DNA from: Setoptus koraiensis
Lineage: Eukaryota; Arthropoda
Direction: 5' to 3'
DNA: 64,000 nt
Assembly (NCBI GenBank): GCA_048013815.1
Contig: CM106585.1
Location: 4,092,001 to 4,156,000 of the forward strand
In this document: one piece after another, positions 9,615 through 27,229 of the stretch
Layout of the letters: each line of letters opens with the position of its first letter
Numbering within the stretch: position 1 is the first letter of the stretch
Translations under genes and position numbers: made by a program
Notes under the pieces: model-generated
What the model was told of the DNA's origin: nothing
Database searches by the model: none
What the model saw: the letters and a program-made list of their open reading frames with translations, nothing else

Positions 9615-11048
9615 CTAACATGATGATTTTTCACCACCAGCCTCTGCTGCTGCACTCTCACCAGCAGCCGGCTTATGGTTGTATTTGAGAATAAATATTA
9701 CACTAGACGGCTTGGACGAGTCAACAATGTAAAGCTCCTGACCATCAACGAGATTGAGCTCGACCAGAGTCTTGCTAAGATTCTCCCTCGTCTTCTCTTC
9801 TAGCGACGCAACAGTTTGTATGTATAATGTACGATTTTTACCATTCTCAGCATTTATAGTGGTTATTCCGGGAGACTTCATCTGATATTCATTGGACTCC
9901 ACCAACAAATTAACTATATCCTCCAGCTTAGACTCGGGATCTAAATTTAGGGTACGTTTCGTCCGACTGCACGTTATACAATCGTCCTTTTTCTCCGCCT
10001 CGAATGTATACGAATATATGCCGGAACTGAGATTGAAAACCATATAATTGTTCATGTATTTTGCACAAGACGTGGCCAACTTAAAAGCCTCATTGGCACA
10101 ACTGGCTGCGATACATGCATTTGTTGAAGCTACTGCTGGAATAATTCTTTTCACGACGCCTTGTGTCAACCTATAGGTAAAGCTAGCTATGCCATATTGC
10201 TTTGCTCGCTCTAAAGCCTGTTCATGTATCCAACCAATGTGTTTCGGATCATCCCCATCGATCGCCACATCCTGACCAAACGGTCTGTCCTTTGGCCATT
10301 GCAGTACTTTCACAAATTCTACACAGTGCTCTGGCAGTCTCGGCGTTTGGGCAATCGTACAAAGAGGGTAGTTAATCTGAGGGGGATATAAATCTAGATT
10401 GCACTCTAAGCAAGCGGTAATTCCAGGCAGTATCACTCTAGAATTTCCTTTCAGTCCCTCGGTACCTCCGTCGATCAACGGTATGATTGAGCTCTCAATC
10501 AACTGGCCATCATCGTCGTAATCTAGTAGACCTACTATCATAGCATTAATCCACCGTCTGGCAACTATTGAATCTAGACCGCAAACTATGATATTAAAGT
10601 TTCTATAAAAGTCTTCACCGAAGTCTTGTATTTTAGCGTGATGAGCTACGACATTACAACCGGGAATGCGACTATTAACAAATTTGGCCGCTGTCTCAGC
10701 TTTTGATTTTCCGATGTCACAAGTTCTAAATAAGAATTGCCTGTTTAGATTGCTTAGTTCTATCGTATCCATGTCGATCATATCAACATTGTGAAAGCCC
10801 ATCAAACACAAATCTTTGAGTAGCTCACATCCTAGGCCGCCTGCACCTACTACCAAAATCTTACAATCATTCAAAAGGAATTCCAGCAGTTTATCACTTG
10901 GCTCAAAAAATTGTTCTACGAATGGAGATTTTCTCTCTAATACTTTCCTAACATGAGTCCATCGTGATGGATTGAATGTTGGTAGCCCGCTGACTTTACT
11001 AGTAGTATCCATTGTATCATCACGGTTTTCATTAGTATTGGTGCCCAT
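9615..11048 (-). CDS. Uba3: NEDD8-activating enzyme E1 catalytic subunit UBA3
   Basis: Single exon, 477 aa (human UBA3 is about 463). With APPBP1/NAE1 it adenylates NEDD8 and passes it to UBC12 for cullin neddylation. The adenylation domain carries the nucleotide loop GAGGLG at 68-73 and an Asn/Arg block (LSNLNRQF) near 98-105. The catalytic cysteine is C230 in [16 protein letters not shown]. Zinc CxxC pairs are visible at C213/C216 and C357/C360. A C-terminal ubiquitin-fold domain spans about 365-460, followed by an Ala/Gly/Glu-rich tail. The ATG at 11048 gives a short polar leader before the conserved start. No frameshift or missing catalytic residue is seen. Confidence 0.98.
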   Translation of the reverse strand: MGTNTNENRDDTMDTTSKVSGLPTFNPSRWTHVRKVLERKSPFVEQFFEPSDKLLEFLLNDCKILVVGAGGLGCELLKDLCLMGFHNVDMIDMDTIELSNLNRQFLFRTCDIGKSKAETAAKFVNSRIPGCNVVAHHAKIQDFGEDFYRNFNIIVCGLDSIVARRWINAMIVGLLDYDDDGQLIESSIIPLIDGGTEGLKGNSRVILPGITACLECNLDLYPPQINYPLCTIAQTPRLPEHCVEFVKVLQWPKDRPFGQDVAIDGDDPKHIGWIHEQALERAKQYGIASFTYRLTQGVVKRIIPAVASTNACIAASCANEAFKLATSCAKYMNNYMVFNLSSGIYSYTFEAEKKDDCITCSRTKRTLNLDPESKLEDIVNLLVESNEYQMKSPGITTINAENGKNRTLYIQTVASLEEKTRENLSKTLVELNLVDGQELYIVDSSKPSSVIFILKYNHKPAAGESAAAEAGGEKSSC

Positions 11049-11361
11049 TGTATTCTATGGTTAGAGCCTTCGAAATAGCTGCGGAATTAAAGGTCTGCTA
11101 TTGTATGTGTAAATGATTTTCTGAGTATTCAATCTGAAAGTGCAGTTTTATTTGACAGTGGAGCATATTTGTTGAGCCAACATTGAGTCGAGTGTTTTAT
11201 TCACGATAGGCAACTAGAATCAGCTGATTCGGTCCAGCTGGGTAGATTAAACTGCAAATGATCATCAAAAATACATGTAATGGTTACACCAGTAATTGCA
11301 ACCAGTAAGGAACTAGAAAAAAATAATGATAAAAAAAACGTCTTGTGTGAGTGAGTTTTAT
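11049..11361. other. Uba3 5' flank and Bud31 3' flank
   Basis: A 313-bp AT-rich spacer between two minus-strand genes. It contains the Bud31 poly(A) signal at its right edge and presumably the Uba3 promoter. No other feature is seen. Confidence 0.6.
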
Positions 11362-11362
11362 T
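11357..11362 (-). terminator. Bud31 poly(A) signal overlapping the stop codon
   Basis: On the minus strand the sequence reads TAAATAAA. The last A of the TAA stop is the first A of AATAAA, so essentially no 3' UTR precedes the signal. Confidence 0.7.
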
Positions 11363-11793
11363 TATCCGGAACAGCCTCGGCATCCACAGTGTACGCATTC
11401 TATCACTGTTTTACCTTCTAGTTGGGCTCTTGGCACACGGCAAATACAATTGGTATGGAAATTTGTGTCCCTTGTTTGAACACATCTAAGACAGCATAGA
11501 CTTTCATAGCCTTGCTTCTTCCACTTTGCTATCAGATTACCATCAATGATCTTCTCTTTTATGCAAAATTCGTACAATTCTTTGGATATCTCTTTCTTCT
11601 TATAGAACATGTCGTAGACAAAGCGAGATCTCTGGTGATGTATCTTAAATATAGGCCAAACAGATTCCACCTTCCGCTTTCCTTCGTGGCTTTCACTTTC
11701 AGCCTCTCGCATCCTCCCTTCTAACTCTTCCAAAGTTGGCTCCAGGAGATCCCATCCTTCTGGTGGTGGTCTGCGAGTTCGTATTCGTGGCAT
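11362..11793 (-). CDS. Bud31: BUD31/G10 spliceosomal protein
   Basis: 143 aa, matching the normal family length of about 144. The ATG at 11793 ([19 protein letters not shown]) is used because it aligns with BUD31 starts; the same frame stays open for 40 more codons upstream but that part is unlike the family. BUD31 is a small zinc protein of the spliceosome core. Visible are the EGKRKVES helix, [16 protein letters not shown], and the C-terminal cysteine-rich part (CCLRC, TNCICR, then [11 protein letters not shown] at the very end), which binds zinc. Single exon, with the stop codon overlapping the poly(A) signal. Confidence 0.98.
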   Translation of the reverse strand: MPRIRTRRPPPEGWDLLEPTLEELEGRMREAESESHEGKRKVESVWPIFKIHHQRSRFVYDMFYKKKEISKELYEFCIKEKIIDGNLIAKWKKQGYESLCCLRCVQTRDTNFHTNCICRVPRAQLEGKTVIECVHCGCRGCSG

Positions 11794-12727
11794 TGCACCA
11801 AAGTTGATATAAGTTGCTTGGGGTGAGTAGAACTGGACGGTTCTTCCCAGAGATGGATAACTCAACAATATGACTCGTGGATTAAAGCATTCGAGGAAAA
11901 AATGAAATTGCACTAACTTATAAAAATTATAAGCTACAATATATATTTTAATCGTTGGATAAATCGAAGTGATTTGGAAAACAAAAAAACTCTTTCAAAT
12001 CAGCCGCTGGATTTGATTTGAGCATGCGTAAAACAAAACACGTGCCCAAAGGGAAAATTTGGTGCGCATTGGATATTGTTTTGACATGTTTCACCTCTAC
12101 AGTGATATCAATCTATAAGTGGCTCCATCTTGTGACTACTAGTTGAGTCATTTACATGGTAATACAAAATGTTCCAACGCGGTGAACAAATATCTATAAC
12201 CCAATACTATGTGCATAGGGTGCTTCGAATATCTCGGTCGAAACAAGCTGTTAATGCTATATGCCTTTCATAGCGCATTTAGGCGAATGCTCTATGAAAA
12301 CTACGCACGCACAGAGCGTGCATCAGACCATAGTGAGCGGGGCAAGTAATACATTGACAAAGCTGCGCAAAGCTGGCACGTTGAAGGCGGGATTCAACGC
12401 ACTCTGAATGCGGCATTATAAGTATTCTGTGCAAGTGTGCAGCACAACGTGTTTTTGCGCTTCAAGGTGTAAAATGTCTCACAGATGCTCGTTCTGCCGC
12501 GCTAGTATGTGTATTCATAACGCGCAAATAACACACTATCGCTGTACCAATGACTCGCTCTCTCTCACTCTCCCTCCGTCTCTGATAAACACGATCGCAC
12601 ACACAGCACACATGAATGATGCGTTTCTGTACCATTGCTATGGAAAATATTAAAATAAAAATTATTGAGGATACATTAATATCAGAAATATAATTGTTTA
12701 GAATAACTCACTACTATCGCAATCGTT
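11794..12727. promoter_or_regulatory. divergent spacer between Bud31 and Nurf301
   Basis: A 934-bp stretch between divergent starts, presumably holding both promoters. It is AT-rich near both genes with a mixed middle part. Short ORFs (for example near 12408-12653) look spurious. No clear TATA box was identified. Confidence 0.5.
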
Positions 12728-15700
12728 ATGCCTCGGCGCAGCACACGCAAAAGAACTAAAAAGAGATTGCCAGATCAGGATTCAGATGAAGAGTATGCAG
12801 AAAAACGACGACCTCGTCGACCACCAACCCCACCAACTCCACCCCCTCAGATTTATGATGACGAGGGAGACCAAGAAGATGATCAAAAAGATTTAGAGGA
12901 TCAAGAGGACTATCAAGACAATGATCCATTCGCAGCTGAAGAGGAAGATGAGGAAGAAGAAGAGGAACAAGTGCACGAGGCTAGAGGAAAGCGTGCTCCC
13001 ATAATATTAAAGCTTGTTGTTCCCAAACAGCCACCATCTAATCTATATTGTGGCCCGGTGGACAACGCTGATCCTTTAGAGTTGCCTCCATCTTCTAAAG
13101 ATCTCTTAATCAACAATGGAAATCAACTCATGCAAGCTTTAAGTATACATGAAATACTGAGACATTTCGGTTACATCATAAGATTAAGTCCTTTTAGATT
13201 TGAAGACTTTTGCACCTCACTCATGGTAGATGAACAATCTAATTTACTATCAGAGATACATATACAATTACTAAGGACGTGCATTCGTGAAGATAAGCAA
13301 CAGCAAACCTGGATAGTTCCGGCTGAATTGAGAGACTCTATCAATGTCTACCTACATCTGTCAGATACATTCGATTGGCCAGCCGCTCTTAGGCTGTATC
13401 TATCCGCAGACAAACATGAAAATTCTAAAATTCTTGACGCATTGCATACTTACAAAGACTATCCTTTTGAAGTCGATCTACAAACCAAATTAGATGTATT
13501 GCAATTATTATGCAATCAATTTCTCTTGTCATCTTACGCTAGGGAAGACATAGTTAATGGAGGGATCATCAGACACGATGATATTTGTCGGCTTTGTCAC
13601 AAAAATGGTGACTTATTACCCTGCGATTCATGCTCTTCTGCCTATCACATTCTTTGTACAGATCCACCAGCTACAGCTGAAGAGGCGGCCCTTGAAAAAC
13701 CGTGGAACTGCCCGGTTTGTCAAGCCCATAGAGTCAAAGGCGTTACAGACTGTGTTGATCCAGTAGAAAAAAGTGGTTACTTGAAACGGCAAGATATGTT
13801 AGGCTGGGACAGACATGGTAGAAGGTTTTGGTTTTTGTCCAGAAGAATATTTGTTGTGGACGAAAACGAAACTGATGTGAGGTATTACTCTACGAGAAAA
13901 CAGTTCGAAGAACTCCTATCCCACATAGATGGAGATCACTACGAGAAATATTTATACGAGAATCTCGTAGAACTAAAACAACATATTCTAAGTCAAATGG
14001 AAATAACAGAGGACTTATACAACTCTCTGCGAGCATGGAGGAAAAGCTACATCGATATCGCTCACCTAGAGCTAGATCACCGAACCAATAAAGCTAATGG
14101 TTTGACAAACGGAAATGATCCATCTATCAAAGATGAATTGGTAGATGAAGACATCAAAACAACCCATCAGATCAAACAAGAACAAGAAAAACCAGATCTC
14201 GAAATAACTCAAGTTAAAAAGGAACATAGTGATGATGCCACAATGAACGGGGACGATAGTTGTGGTTTAGAGAAAACCTCTGTGATGAATGAAAATGACA
14301 ATACTTGCTCTTCAATGGTTTCTGTAAAGACCGAATCAGAGGTTGGAACAATAACGTCAAACCACGTGAAGTCAGAACATGATCCTACTCTAATGTCGGA
14401 TGATGACAGTAGATCACAGGATACAACAACAATTGACGATCCTCTAGCTTTTGCACAAGATGGAGTATTATTGGACTCTTGTAATACAAAAGGTGCCAAA
14501 AATCTTAGCCAAAGTAAATACAAAACTAGCTCTGTGGTACCATCAGTCAACGATACACCAACTACTGTGACAACAAGACATGCAACACGATTTTCAACAT
14601 CAACAATCACACCTAATTCAGGACACAAAGATGATTATACATTAGTCCAAGACTTCCAAACAGGTTCACTAGCAAAGATATCAAAAAAGTCTTTAGTTTT
14701 AGATGATTTGAGATCTGACATTTACCTCTTCAAGCTTGGGCTCGAAGGAACTTACAAAAATTACCAAAATCAATTCACAATTAATGCCTTGGCTTTGAAC
14801 AAGCACCAGCACTCTGACAATGACCCTAATCGAAGTTTAGGTAATAAATTTAGCATCAATTCAGGCAGTGCGTTCAAATGGCATGGATCTACAACCGGAT
14901 CACGCAGCATCATGTCAGCCACTGTGAGAAACACATTACTGAAATTGGAATCATTATTACCCCAGGCATTTATGCATCCCAATTGGAGTTGTAACCGTTC
15001 TAAGTGGGTACGCTCGGTGAATGTCAGTATGAGCGAAATGGAGTTCGCCAATGCCCTCTGCGTTCTCGAGTCTTGTATAAAGCCTGTGTTATTCCGAATC
15101 GCATGGATCGATAATCTTGGGACTTTGAGTTTACACAAAACTACATTATTAGAGAGAGAGGAGCTCAAAAAAACTGATAGGCAGCCACGTGGCTTTGAAA
15201 GACGTGAGTACCTAAGTGGTGACTTCGAATTGAGCATTAGGCTGGGTACTGCAGTAAAATTTTCAAGCAAGTTGAAACCTGTTAAGCATAAAGTTTGGAA
15301 GCAGAAAGGAGAGGAGTATCGACTGACTGGACTTAATGGTTGGTCATGGCTTAGCTCCACTTATCGTTCTAGACCCACAGCGAAACCAAAATCATATCAA
15401 AATACTGACTTCAAGTATATTGAACCAATCCATTCCGACCCTTCCTTGACGGATAATGTTCAGCGGATTATTGAGCAAGCAGAAGTTATTGATGTATCAG
15501 CAAACTTAAGCGCAGAGGATTCCAAGAGATTTCTTTACACCAAAAAACCTTCACAAAGCAGAAAATTAAGAAAAGTCGAGGAGCTATACAAAGTTGTTGA
15601 GACTCGAGTTATCTCAGATAAGGTTGCAACTGACCAAAACTCGTGTAGTGAGGCTAAATATGTCAAACCAATCATCCAATCAACAAAATTTCCTCCTCGT

Positions 15701-17275
15701 CCATTGAAAGGTCGTTTGCCAAAATGTCATGATTTTTTAACTTACCGTGGCAAAGTGAGGTCATTATTAGTATTACCCAAAGAAGACTTAAGTCAACTCG
15801 CTAGAGCAGGTGGACTACGAGAAGCAAGAGGCTTTAGCTACAATGCTAAGCAAAACAGTTATGTCTGGCCTTATGGTATAACACCAAGACCGGTATTTAG
15901 GACTTGTTGGCTGTATAAAAACAGGGTTGTGTCTTGCATGCATGAGGTCGCACTGCAATTGCGAATTCTGTATGCTTGCATACGCTGGGAGGACTTACAA
16001 GCTAGACCACCGGCTTCAGGAAACAATGTAATTGTTACAGATGAAGAGACGGTTACCATCGAGCTTTTGAAGAGACGTGACAAGCCACCATCTTTCTTAA
16101 GGTCTGACTACTTGATCAAAAAAACTGTAGTACCTATCGAACAGCCTACCAAATATCGTAAGGTTGGTAAGTCAACACCATCTGCTCGAAGCGGTTTACG
16201 TACAAGAAGACGTCAAGATGATGAGGAGGAACGCGCACCAACCAAAACCGAGGTGTGGGTTCCCGAAGAGCATCTCGAGTTGTGGGAATTGAAACAATTT
16301 GACGAAAAGATGGAAAAGGTGAACCAATTAGCCAAAGAAAAGGCCATCCGAGAGGAGGCCGAACGAAAGAGATTGTCCGAAGAACAAGCTAGGCGGTCCA
16401 GATTAGCAGCCGCCCAGCAAAAAAGAAACTCAACTATTAATCAACAACCAACACAATTGGGACCACGAATCCTTCCAACAACTCCGATAATCCACAGGAC
16501 TACCCCGATCATTGTAAATAAATCAATGCGACCGCTCTTCATTACGTTCAGACCTAACTCCTCCGCACCTACATCAGCTGCAAGAACTTTTATTATAAAC
16601 ATGCCAAGGAATGCAACTTCAATCACACTTCCACCAATTATTAGACTCACTACTACCGGATCCACTAACGCCCCAGCCACAGCAACAGTAGCAACCACAG
16701 CACCTACCATAGCACCTACCACAGCACCTACCACGGCACCTACCACGGCACCTGCCACGGCGCCCACCACAGTACCTATCACAGTACCTACCGCGGCGCC
16801 TACCGCGGCGCCCACTACAGTACTTACCACGGCGCCCACCGCGGCGCCCACCACAGTACCTACCACGGCGCCCACCACAGTACCTATCACAGTACCCATC
16901 ACAGTACCTGTCACAACTGCAACAACAACAACAACAACTCCAGCCACAAATGTTGCAACAGATCCAGCCACGAATGCTACAATAGATCCAGCCACAACTG
17001 TTATAATAGATCCAGCTACAACTGCTACAATAGATCCAGTCATAACTGCTACAATAGATCCAATCATAACTGCTACAACAGATCCAATCATAACTGCTAC
17101 AACAGATCCACCAACAACTGGAGCTTTTCAACTGGTGCCCGCAAACCCCATCGCCGCCGAGCCTCGAGGAGTGTCCGGTCTAGAGGCTGGTCTCCGCCAT
17201 TATCTCGATAGTTCGGTCGATGGCGGAGACCAGCCATCCGCTATCCAGCGACAACAGCCTCAGCAACAACAATAA
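12728..17275 (+). CDS. E(bx): NURF301/BPTF-like chromatin remodelling subunit, C-terminally short
   Basis: A 1515-aa single-exon ORF. NURF301/BPTF is the large scaffold of the ISWI complex NURF. Visible in order: basic Pro-rich and acidic N terminus (1-85); DDT domain (about 130-190); PHD finger 287-331 with the complete C4HC3 set (C287, C290, C299, C302, H307, C310, C328, C331); the BPTF block after it (GVTDCV, GWDRHGRRFWFLSRR, then YYSTR); a long Ser/Thr/Asp linker; a second conserved block near 1020-1190 (EARGFSYNAKQNSYVWPYG, TCWLY, LQLRILYACIRWEDLQ, ELLKRR); a Glu/Arg coiled coil near 1180-1235; and a low-complexity Thr/Ala/Pro tail ending in poly-Gln. The second PHD finger and bromodomain that end full-length BPTF are absent, and nothing before Hey encodes them. 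Poly(A) signals follow at once, supporting a real end. Confidence 0.92.
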   Translation: MPRRSTRKRTKKRLPDQDSDEEYAEKRRPRRPPTPPTPPPQIYDDEGDQEDDQKDLEDQEDYQDNDPFAAEEEDEEEEEEQVHEARGKRAPIILKLVVPKQPPSNLYCGPVDNADPLELPPSSKDLLINNGNQLMQALSIHEILRHFGYIIRLSPFRFEDFCTSLMVDEQSNLLSEIHIQLLRTCIREDKQQQTWIVPAELRDSINVYLHLSDTFDWPAALRLYLSADKHENSKILDALHTYKDYPFEVDLQTKLDVLQLLCNQFLLSSYAREDIVNGGIIRHDDICRLCHKNGDLLPCDSCSSAYHILCTDPPATAEEAALEKPWNCPVCQAHRVKGVTDCVDPVEKSGYLKRQDMLGWDRHGRRFWFLSRRIFVVDENETDVRYYSTRKQFEELLSHIDGDHYEKYLYENLVELKQHILSQMEITEDLYNSLRAWRKSYIDIAHLELDHRTNKANGLTNGNDPSIKDELVDEDIKTTHQIKQEQEKPDLEITQVKKEHSDDATMNGDDSCGLEKTSVMNENDNTCSSMVSVKTESEVGTITSNHVKSEHDPTLMSDDDSRSQDTTTIDDPLAFAQDGVLLDSCNTKGAKNLSQSKYKTSSVVPSVNDTPTTVTTRHATRFSTSTITPNSGHKDDYTLVQDFQTGSLAKISKKSLVLDDLRSDIYLFKLGLEGTYKNYQNQFTINALALNKHQHSDNDPNRSLGNKFSINSGSAFKWHGSTTGSRSIMSATVRNTLLKLESLLPQAFMHPNWSCNRSKWVRSVNVSMSEMEFANALCVLESCIKPVLFRIAWIDNLGTLSLHKTTLLEREELKKTDRQPRGFERREYLSGDFELSIRLGTAVKFSSKLKPVKHKVWKQKGEEYRLTGLNGWSWLSSTYRSRPTAKPKSYQNTDFKYIEPIHSDPSLTDNVQRIIEQAEVIDVSANLSAEDSKRFLYTKKPSQSRKLRKVEELYKVVETRVISDKVATDQNSCSEAKYVKPIIQSTKFPPRPLKGRLPKCHDFLTYRGKVRSLLVLPKEDLSQLARAGGLREARGFSYNAKQNSYVWPYGITPRPVFRTCWLYKNRVVSCMHEVALQLRILYACIRWEDLQARPPASGNNVIVTDEETVTIELLKRRDKPPSFLRSDYLIKKTVVPIEQPTKYRKVGKSTPSARSGLRTRRRQDDEEERAPTKTEVWVPEEHLELWELKQFDEKMEKVNQLAKEKAIREEAERKRLSEEQARRSRLAAAQQKRNSTINQQPTQLGPRILPTTPIIHRTTPIIVNKSMRPLFITFRPNSSAPTSAARTFIINMPRNATSITLPPIIRLTTTGSTNAPATATVATTAPTIAPTTAPTTAPTTAPATAPTTVPITVPTAAPTAAPTTVLTTAPTAAPTTVPTTAPTTVPITVPITVPVTTATTTTTTPATNVATDPATNATIDPATTVIIDPATTATIDPVITATIDPIITATTDPIITATTDPPTTGAFQLVPANPIAAEPRGVSGLEAGLRHYLDSSVDGGDQPSAIQRQQPQQQQ
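16681..17110 (+). repeat. in-frame minisatellites encoding APTT and TATIDP repeats
   Basis: Within the Nurf301 ORF, about 20 degenerate 12-bp units (ACCACGGCGCCC-like) encode Ala-Pro-Thr-Thr/Ile from 16690 to about 16915. They are followed by 24-27-bp units encoding T(A)TIDP-like repeats from about 16960 to 17112. All units preserve the reading frame. The antisense Val/Gly/Ala-rich ORF is only the shadow of this repeat. Confidence 0.85.
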
Positions 17276-17284
17276 CAAAAGTAA

Positions 17285-17319
17285 AATAAAATAATAAACA
17301 TATTATGATAATAAATAAA
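17285..17319 (+). terminator. poly(A) signal cluster of Nurf301
   Basis: Four AATAAA copies (17285, 17293, 17310, 17314) lie 10-45 nt after the Nurf301 stop. Confidence 0.7.
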
Positions 17320-18770
17320 CAATGCTTTATAGAAGATGGAATAGATTGCGCAAAATTAGATACAGTGCGTGTTTTATATGTGTCGAGCGAGCAAGATAAG
17401 AGAGGAGGCGATCAATAGAGATCGATTCACAATTCTTTCGTTGCCGGCCCCTGTGTGCTTGCGTAACAAATACACCTACTACTACTACTTTTACTAGTAT
17501 GATACATGCCAAATTTGGTTCACACACTCACTATGAAGTTGTGTGTCATGGAGCAAAACCACCAGCAGTCCCTCATGGATGCTAGGCGCTTTAGTTATGC
17601 TTGTGTATTTATTGTAATCCTCATCAACAATGAGCAAAGCCAACGCACTAACAACAGGACTATATAGTTTAAACAGTGGAGAAGCAGTACAGTGTTTGGC
17701 TGCAGTATTGCAGCAGCAGCAGTATTGTTTGTTATGTAAGAAGCGCAGTTTACAGTTAGTCGCGTGCGTGGGAACCGTTGCACACGCGCTGGCACACGAG
17801 ACCAGCACGCTTATTATCGTTGTAAGAGCAATAATGTGCTGTCTGTTATTAAATTGGCGCTGTTATATCCCATTGCGTAAACTGTGTGTGTGTGTGTTGC
17901 CCCTCGCAGCCAACTTTCGCTGTGCTCTTCAGTTGGCGTCCCCTGTCGTCTCTATCCCCGTTCGAGAACTGTTGAGCGATACATTTAAAAGGAACGAGAT
18001 TTTCTTCAAGTGAACTGGTGTGTGTGTGTGTGTGTGCATTCGATGGGAACAGGCAGGCCTCAGATATGTTGTGCATCAGCACACGAAGCACCGTGCTGGT
18101 GCTTCATGTGTGCGATACTAGAGATGCCAATCACCCTATATGCTGTATATAACAGTGGGCATATAGTACTGTCGCTAGCAGCAACATTTTCCAGGGGGAA
18201 CAAATCATGCCACCTCCCTGCGCAGAACATTTGAATTTGGCAAAGGAATTTGCATCTTCATTCGAATTTCTGCATCTGCACATGAGGATATCTCTTTCCT
18301 CTTACTTGCACTCTCACTTATAGAATGTGTATTACATTTCGAACGGATGCGCGCGCATCGCTACAAATAATTGCGCACATTCAGCTTGGCAGCAAGACGG
18401 GCAACCATTACTGCGAGCGTGCACTGTACTCACCAATTGATTGAACTACTCACCGAATGCCAACCTATACACTGCAGTGTGCATCATTTACACCGTACAT
18501 CATACACAATAGAATAGAATCATGCATTGTTGGGTACCTCGGTGTAAACGACAATTGTTGTTTGTTTGCTCTCACACTGTTTGTTGCTGTTTAGTTGCTA
18601 TACAGATCAAATAGCATTCACTCAATCAACCATTTACCAATCATTTTCGAATCTTACACACACACTATTGAGCATCTATATCATTTATATCTATCTATAC
18701 GATCATCTATTTATTAATTAGCCCAATATTACTGAAATTCATCTAGCGATCGATCCATTCAATTATAGTC
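17320..18770. promoter_or_regulatory. Hey upstream region
   Basis: About 1.45 kb without a convincing gene. It is mixed in composition and contains TG/TGTG runs (near 17882 and 18017), a CAG run near 17708 and the Su(H)-type site described separately. It is AT-rich within about 150 bp of the Hey start. It presumably holds the Hey promoter and 5' UTR. Confidence 0.55.
17767..17788 (+). promoter_or_regulatory. Su(H)/CSL site next to a CACGCG class C box
   Basis: CGTGGGAAC at 17767-17775 matches the Su(H)/CSL consensus YGTGRGAA. CACGCG at 17783-17788 is a Hairy/Hey-type repressor box. They lie about 1 kb upstream of the Hey start. Hey genes are direct Notch targets and can repress themselves, so the pairing is plausible; binding is inference. 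Confidence 0.45.
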
Positions 18771-20390
18771 ATGTTTTCGCACAACAACAGCAACACTAGC
18801 AGCAACGGCAGCGCTTTGAATACATCAAGCACAAGCTCTGCCTCCTATTCCATTGATCCTATAAGAAATGTAGCCAATAGGAAAAAACGACGAGGCATGA
18901 TTGAAAAAAGACGTCGTGATAAAATAAACAATAGCCTATGCGAATTGAGACGTCTTGTACCAGCAGCATTCGAGAAACAAGGCTCAGCCAAATTGGAAAA
19001 GGCAGAAATATTACAAATGACCGTAGACCATTTGAGGATGCTACACGCCAAAGGATTTGACACATTCTCATTTGATCCACACACCTTTGCAATGGACTAT
19101 CATCTTATGGGCTTCAGAGAGTGCAGCAACGAAGTCAACAAATACCTGATTGCTATTGAGGGACGCGATTATGATTCATTGCGCATTCGTTTAGCCTCCC
19201 ATTTGGAATGTTATGCCACTCAACGAGAGTTGAGTCTAAAATCAACTAGTAACACTTGGAATCCAAGCGCTTTCTCAACTCCATCTGCACAACAACTGTC
19301 ATCACTTACTGCGGCAGCAGCGGCAGTTGCCGCCTCGGCAACTCCTGCATCGGTAGCATCTACGCATAATCACTATCATCATGGCTCTACAAATTCAAGC
19401 AAACACCAATCAAACACAATGAACAACAATCAAGCTTCCATGTCTACCAATCAGATTTTCGCCTCTTCAGCTGTCCATCTTAATAACAACAACAACAACA
19501 ACGAAACTTCTATCAATGCACTTCCTTCCTCCAATAATAGTATCATCAACAACTGTCAAGCTGAATCTGCAACTTCTCCGTCATCATCGTCAATCAACAA
19601 TAACGTGGTCAATGGTGGCACAGATGATTATAAATTTATGAGCACCACCAACAGCAATACGACAAACTCCTCATCCAACGCACATCACTCAAATTCAACA
19701 ACGCCAAATTCAACACCCAGCTTGCACCATTTGCATGCATCTAGCTCTATAATGGATAGTCATTCCTCACCTTCTTCGCACCACTTAACCAGTAGACTCA
19801 CAAACCCTGGAATGTCGGCACATCATCATTACATGACAACCACACATCAGCATCATCAACAACAATCGCCCCATATGCACCAAAATGCCCACTCACAACA
19901 AGTCGTCTCGAACTCTAATCAACATCATTTGTATAATCAACATATAACCCAGAGTGTTCCAGCTCATCACCATCACGATCCTTCATCCACTGTATCCGCA
20001 GCCTCATACCATCATCTCACGCCATTATCCACTAGCGACATAATGATGTCATCTGGATCTCATCATCATCAGACACTCTTGAACCTAGATCAAGCTCATC
20101 ACCATCATAATAGTCTAAGCGCTCAATATTCTCACCACCAAGCACCATCTTCTTTAGCCATGAACTCATATTTGGCAGCTACAGTAGGATATCCACAAAT
20201 GTCACAGAATAATAACGCCATGGAAAATCTAGACAATCAACAACATACTACAATGCCAAGTAACAATGTTACTAATATTAATGGCCAGCAACATGTTACC
20301 TCATCATCAAATTCGCCCTCATCTGCAGCACCATCATCGTCGAGCTCCGCTCGTCATTATAGGCCATGGGGCGCAGAAGTCGCATATTGA
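18771..20390 (+). CDS. Hey: Hey bHLH-Orange transcriptional repressor
   Basis: Single exon, 539 aa. The bHLH spans about residues 37-92 ([19 protein letters not shown]...). It has a glycine where Hairy/E(spl) proteins have proline in the basic region, which is diagnostic of Hey. The Orange domain spans about 106-150 ([13 protein letters not shown]...). The protein ends in [10 protein letters not shown] (YRPW at 530-533), the family tail. Between lies about 370 residues of Ser, Asn, His and Gln-rich low-complexity sequence, longer than in vertebrate HEY1/2 (about 300-340 aa in total). Hey proteins act downstream of Notch as DNA-binding repressors. Animal Hey genes usually have introns in the bHLH; their absence fits the intron-poor genome. 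The 3' end converges on NALCN. Confidence 0.97.
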   Translation: MFSHNNSNTSSNGSALNTSSTSSASYSIDPIRNVANRKKRRGMIEKRRRDKINNSLCELRRLVPAAFEKQGSAKLEKAEILQMTVDHLRMLHAKGFDTFSFDPHTFAMDYHLMGFRECSNEVNKYLIAIEGRDYDSLRIRLASHLECYATQRELSLKSTSNTWNPSAFSTPSAQQLSSLTAAAAAVAASATPASVASTHNHYHHGSTNSSKHQSNTMNNNQASMSTNQIFASSAVHLNNNNNNNETSINALPSSNNSIINNCQAESATSPSSSSINNNVVNGGTDDYKFMSTTNSNTTNSSSNAHHSNSTTPNSTPSLHHLHASSSIMDSHSSPSSHHLTSRLTNPGMSAHHHYMTTTHQHHQQQSPHMHQNAHSQQVVSNSNQHHLYNQHITQSVPAHHHHDPSSTVSAASYHHLTPLSTSDIMMSSGSHHHQTLLNLDQAHHHHNSLSAQYSHHQAPSSLAMNSYLAATVGYPQMSQNNNAMENLDNQQHTTMPSNNVTNINGQQHVTSSSNSPSSAAPSSSSSARHYRPWGAEVAY

Positions 20391-20496
20391 TCATGCTCAA
20401 AAGAGCTCAACTTTTCTCACCCAATCTATATGCCAACCATGATAATATAAAAGTGTGTCTCAAATCTACCATTTTTACCCCAAACTATCAGCTTCG

Positions 20497-20502
20497 AATA
20501 AA
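20497..20502 (+). terminator. Hey poly(A) signal
   Basis: AATAAA 107 nt after the Hey stop. Confidence 0.6.
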
Positions 20503-20635
20503 GAAACAATCTTGCTCTCAATTAATAGCAAAAATTTTCGAACTGCCGACTCGCTAGACAAACAAACAAAACAACAGTTATCTTAATAGGATGTTGTTGA
20601 ACTCCATAGGTTAATTTGGCTAAGGTTTCCTATCT

Positions 20636-20645
20636 TTTATTTATT
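20636..20645 (-). terminator. NALCN poly(A) signals
   Basis: Minus-strand AATAAATAAA, two overlapping signals, starts about 13 nt after the NALCN stop codon. Confidence 0.7.
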
Positions 20646-20658
20646 GAAACTTTGTGAT

Positions 20659-27229
<6,571 letters not shown>

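Noticed and set aside
11794..11913. 40-codon N-terminal extension of Bud31
   Set aside because: Bud31 proteins begin with the MPRIR-like segment; the extension is hydrophobic and unlike the family, so it is probably 5' UTR.
16441..17091. 216-codon antisense ORF of Val/Gly/Ala repeats
   Set aside because: Shadow of the coding minisatellite in Nurf301.
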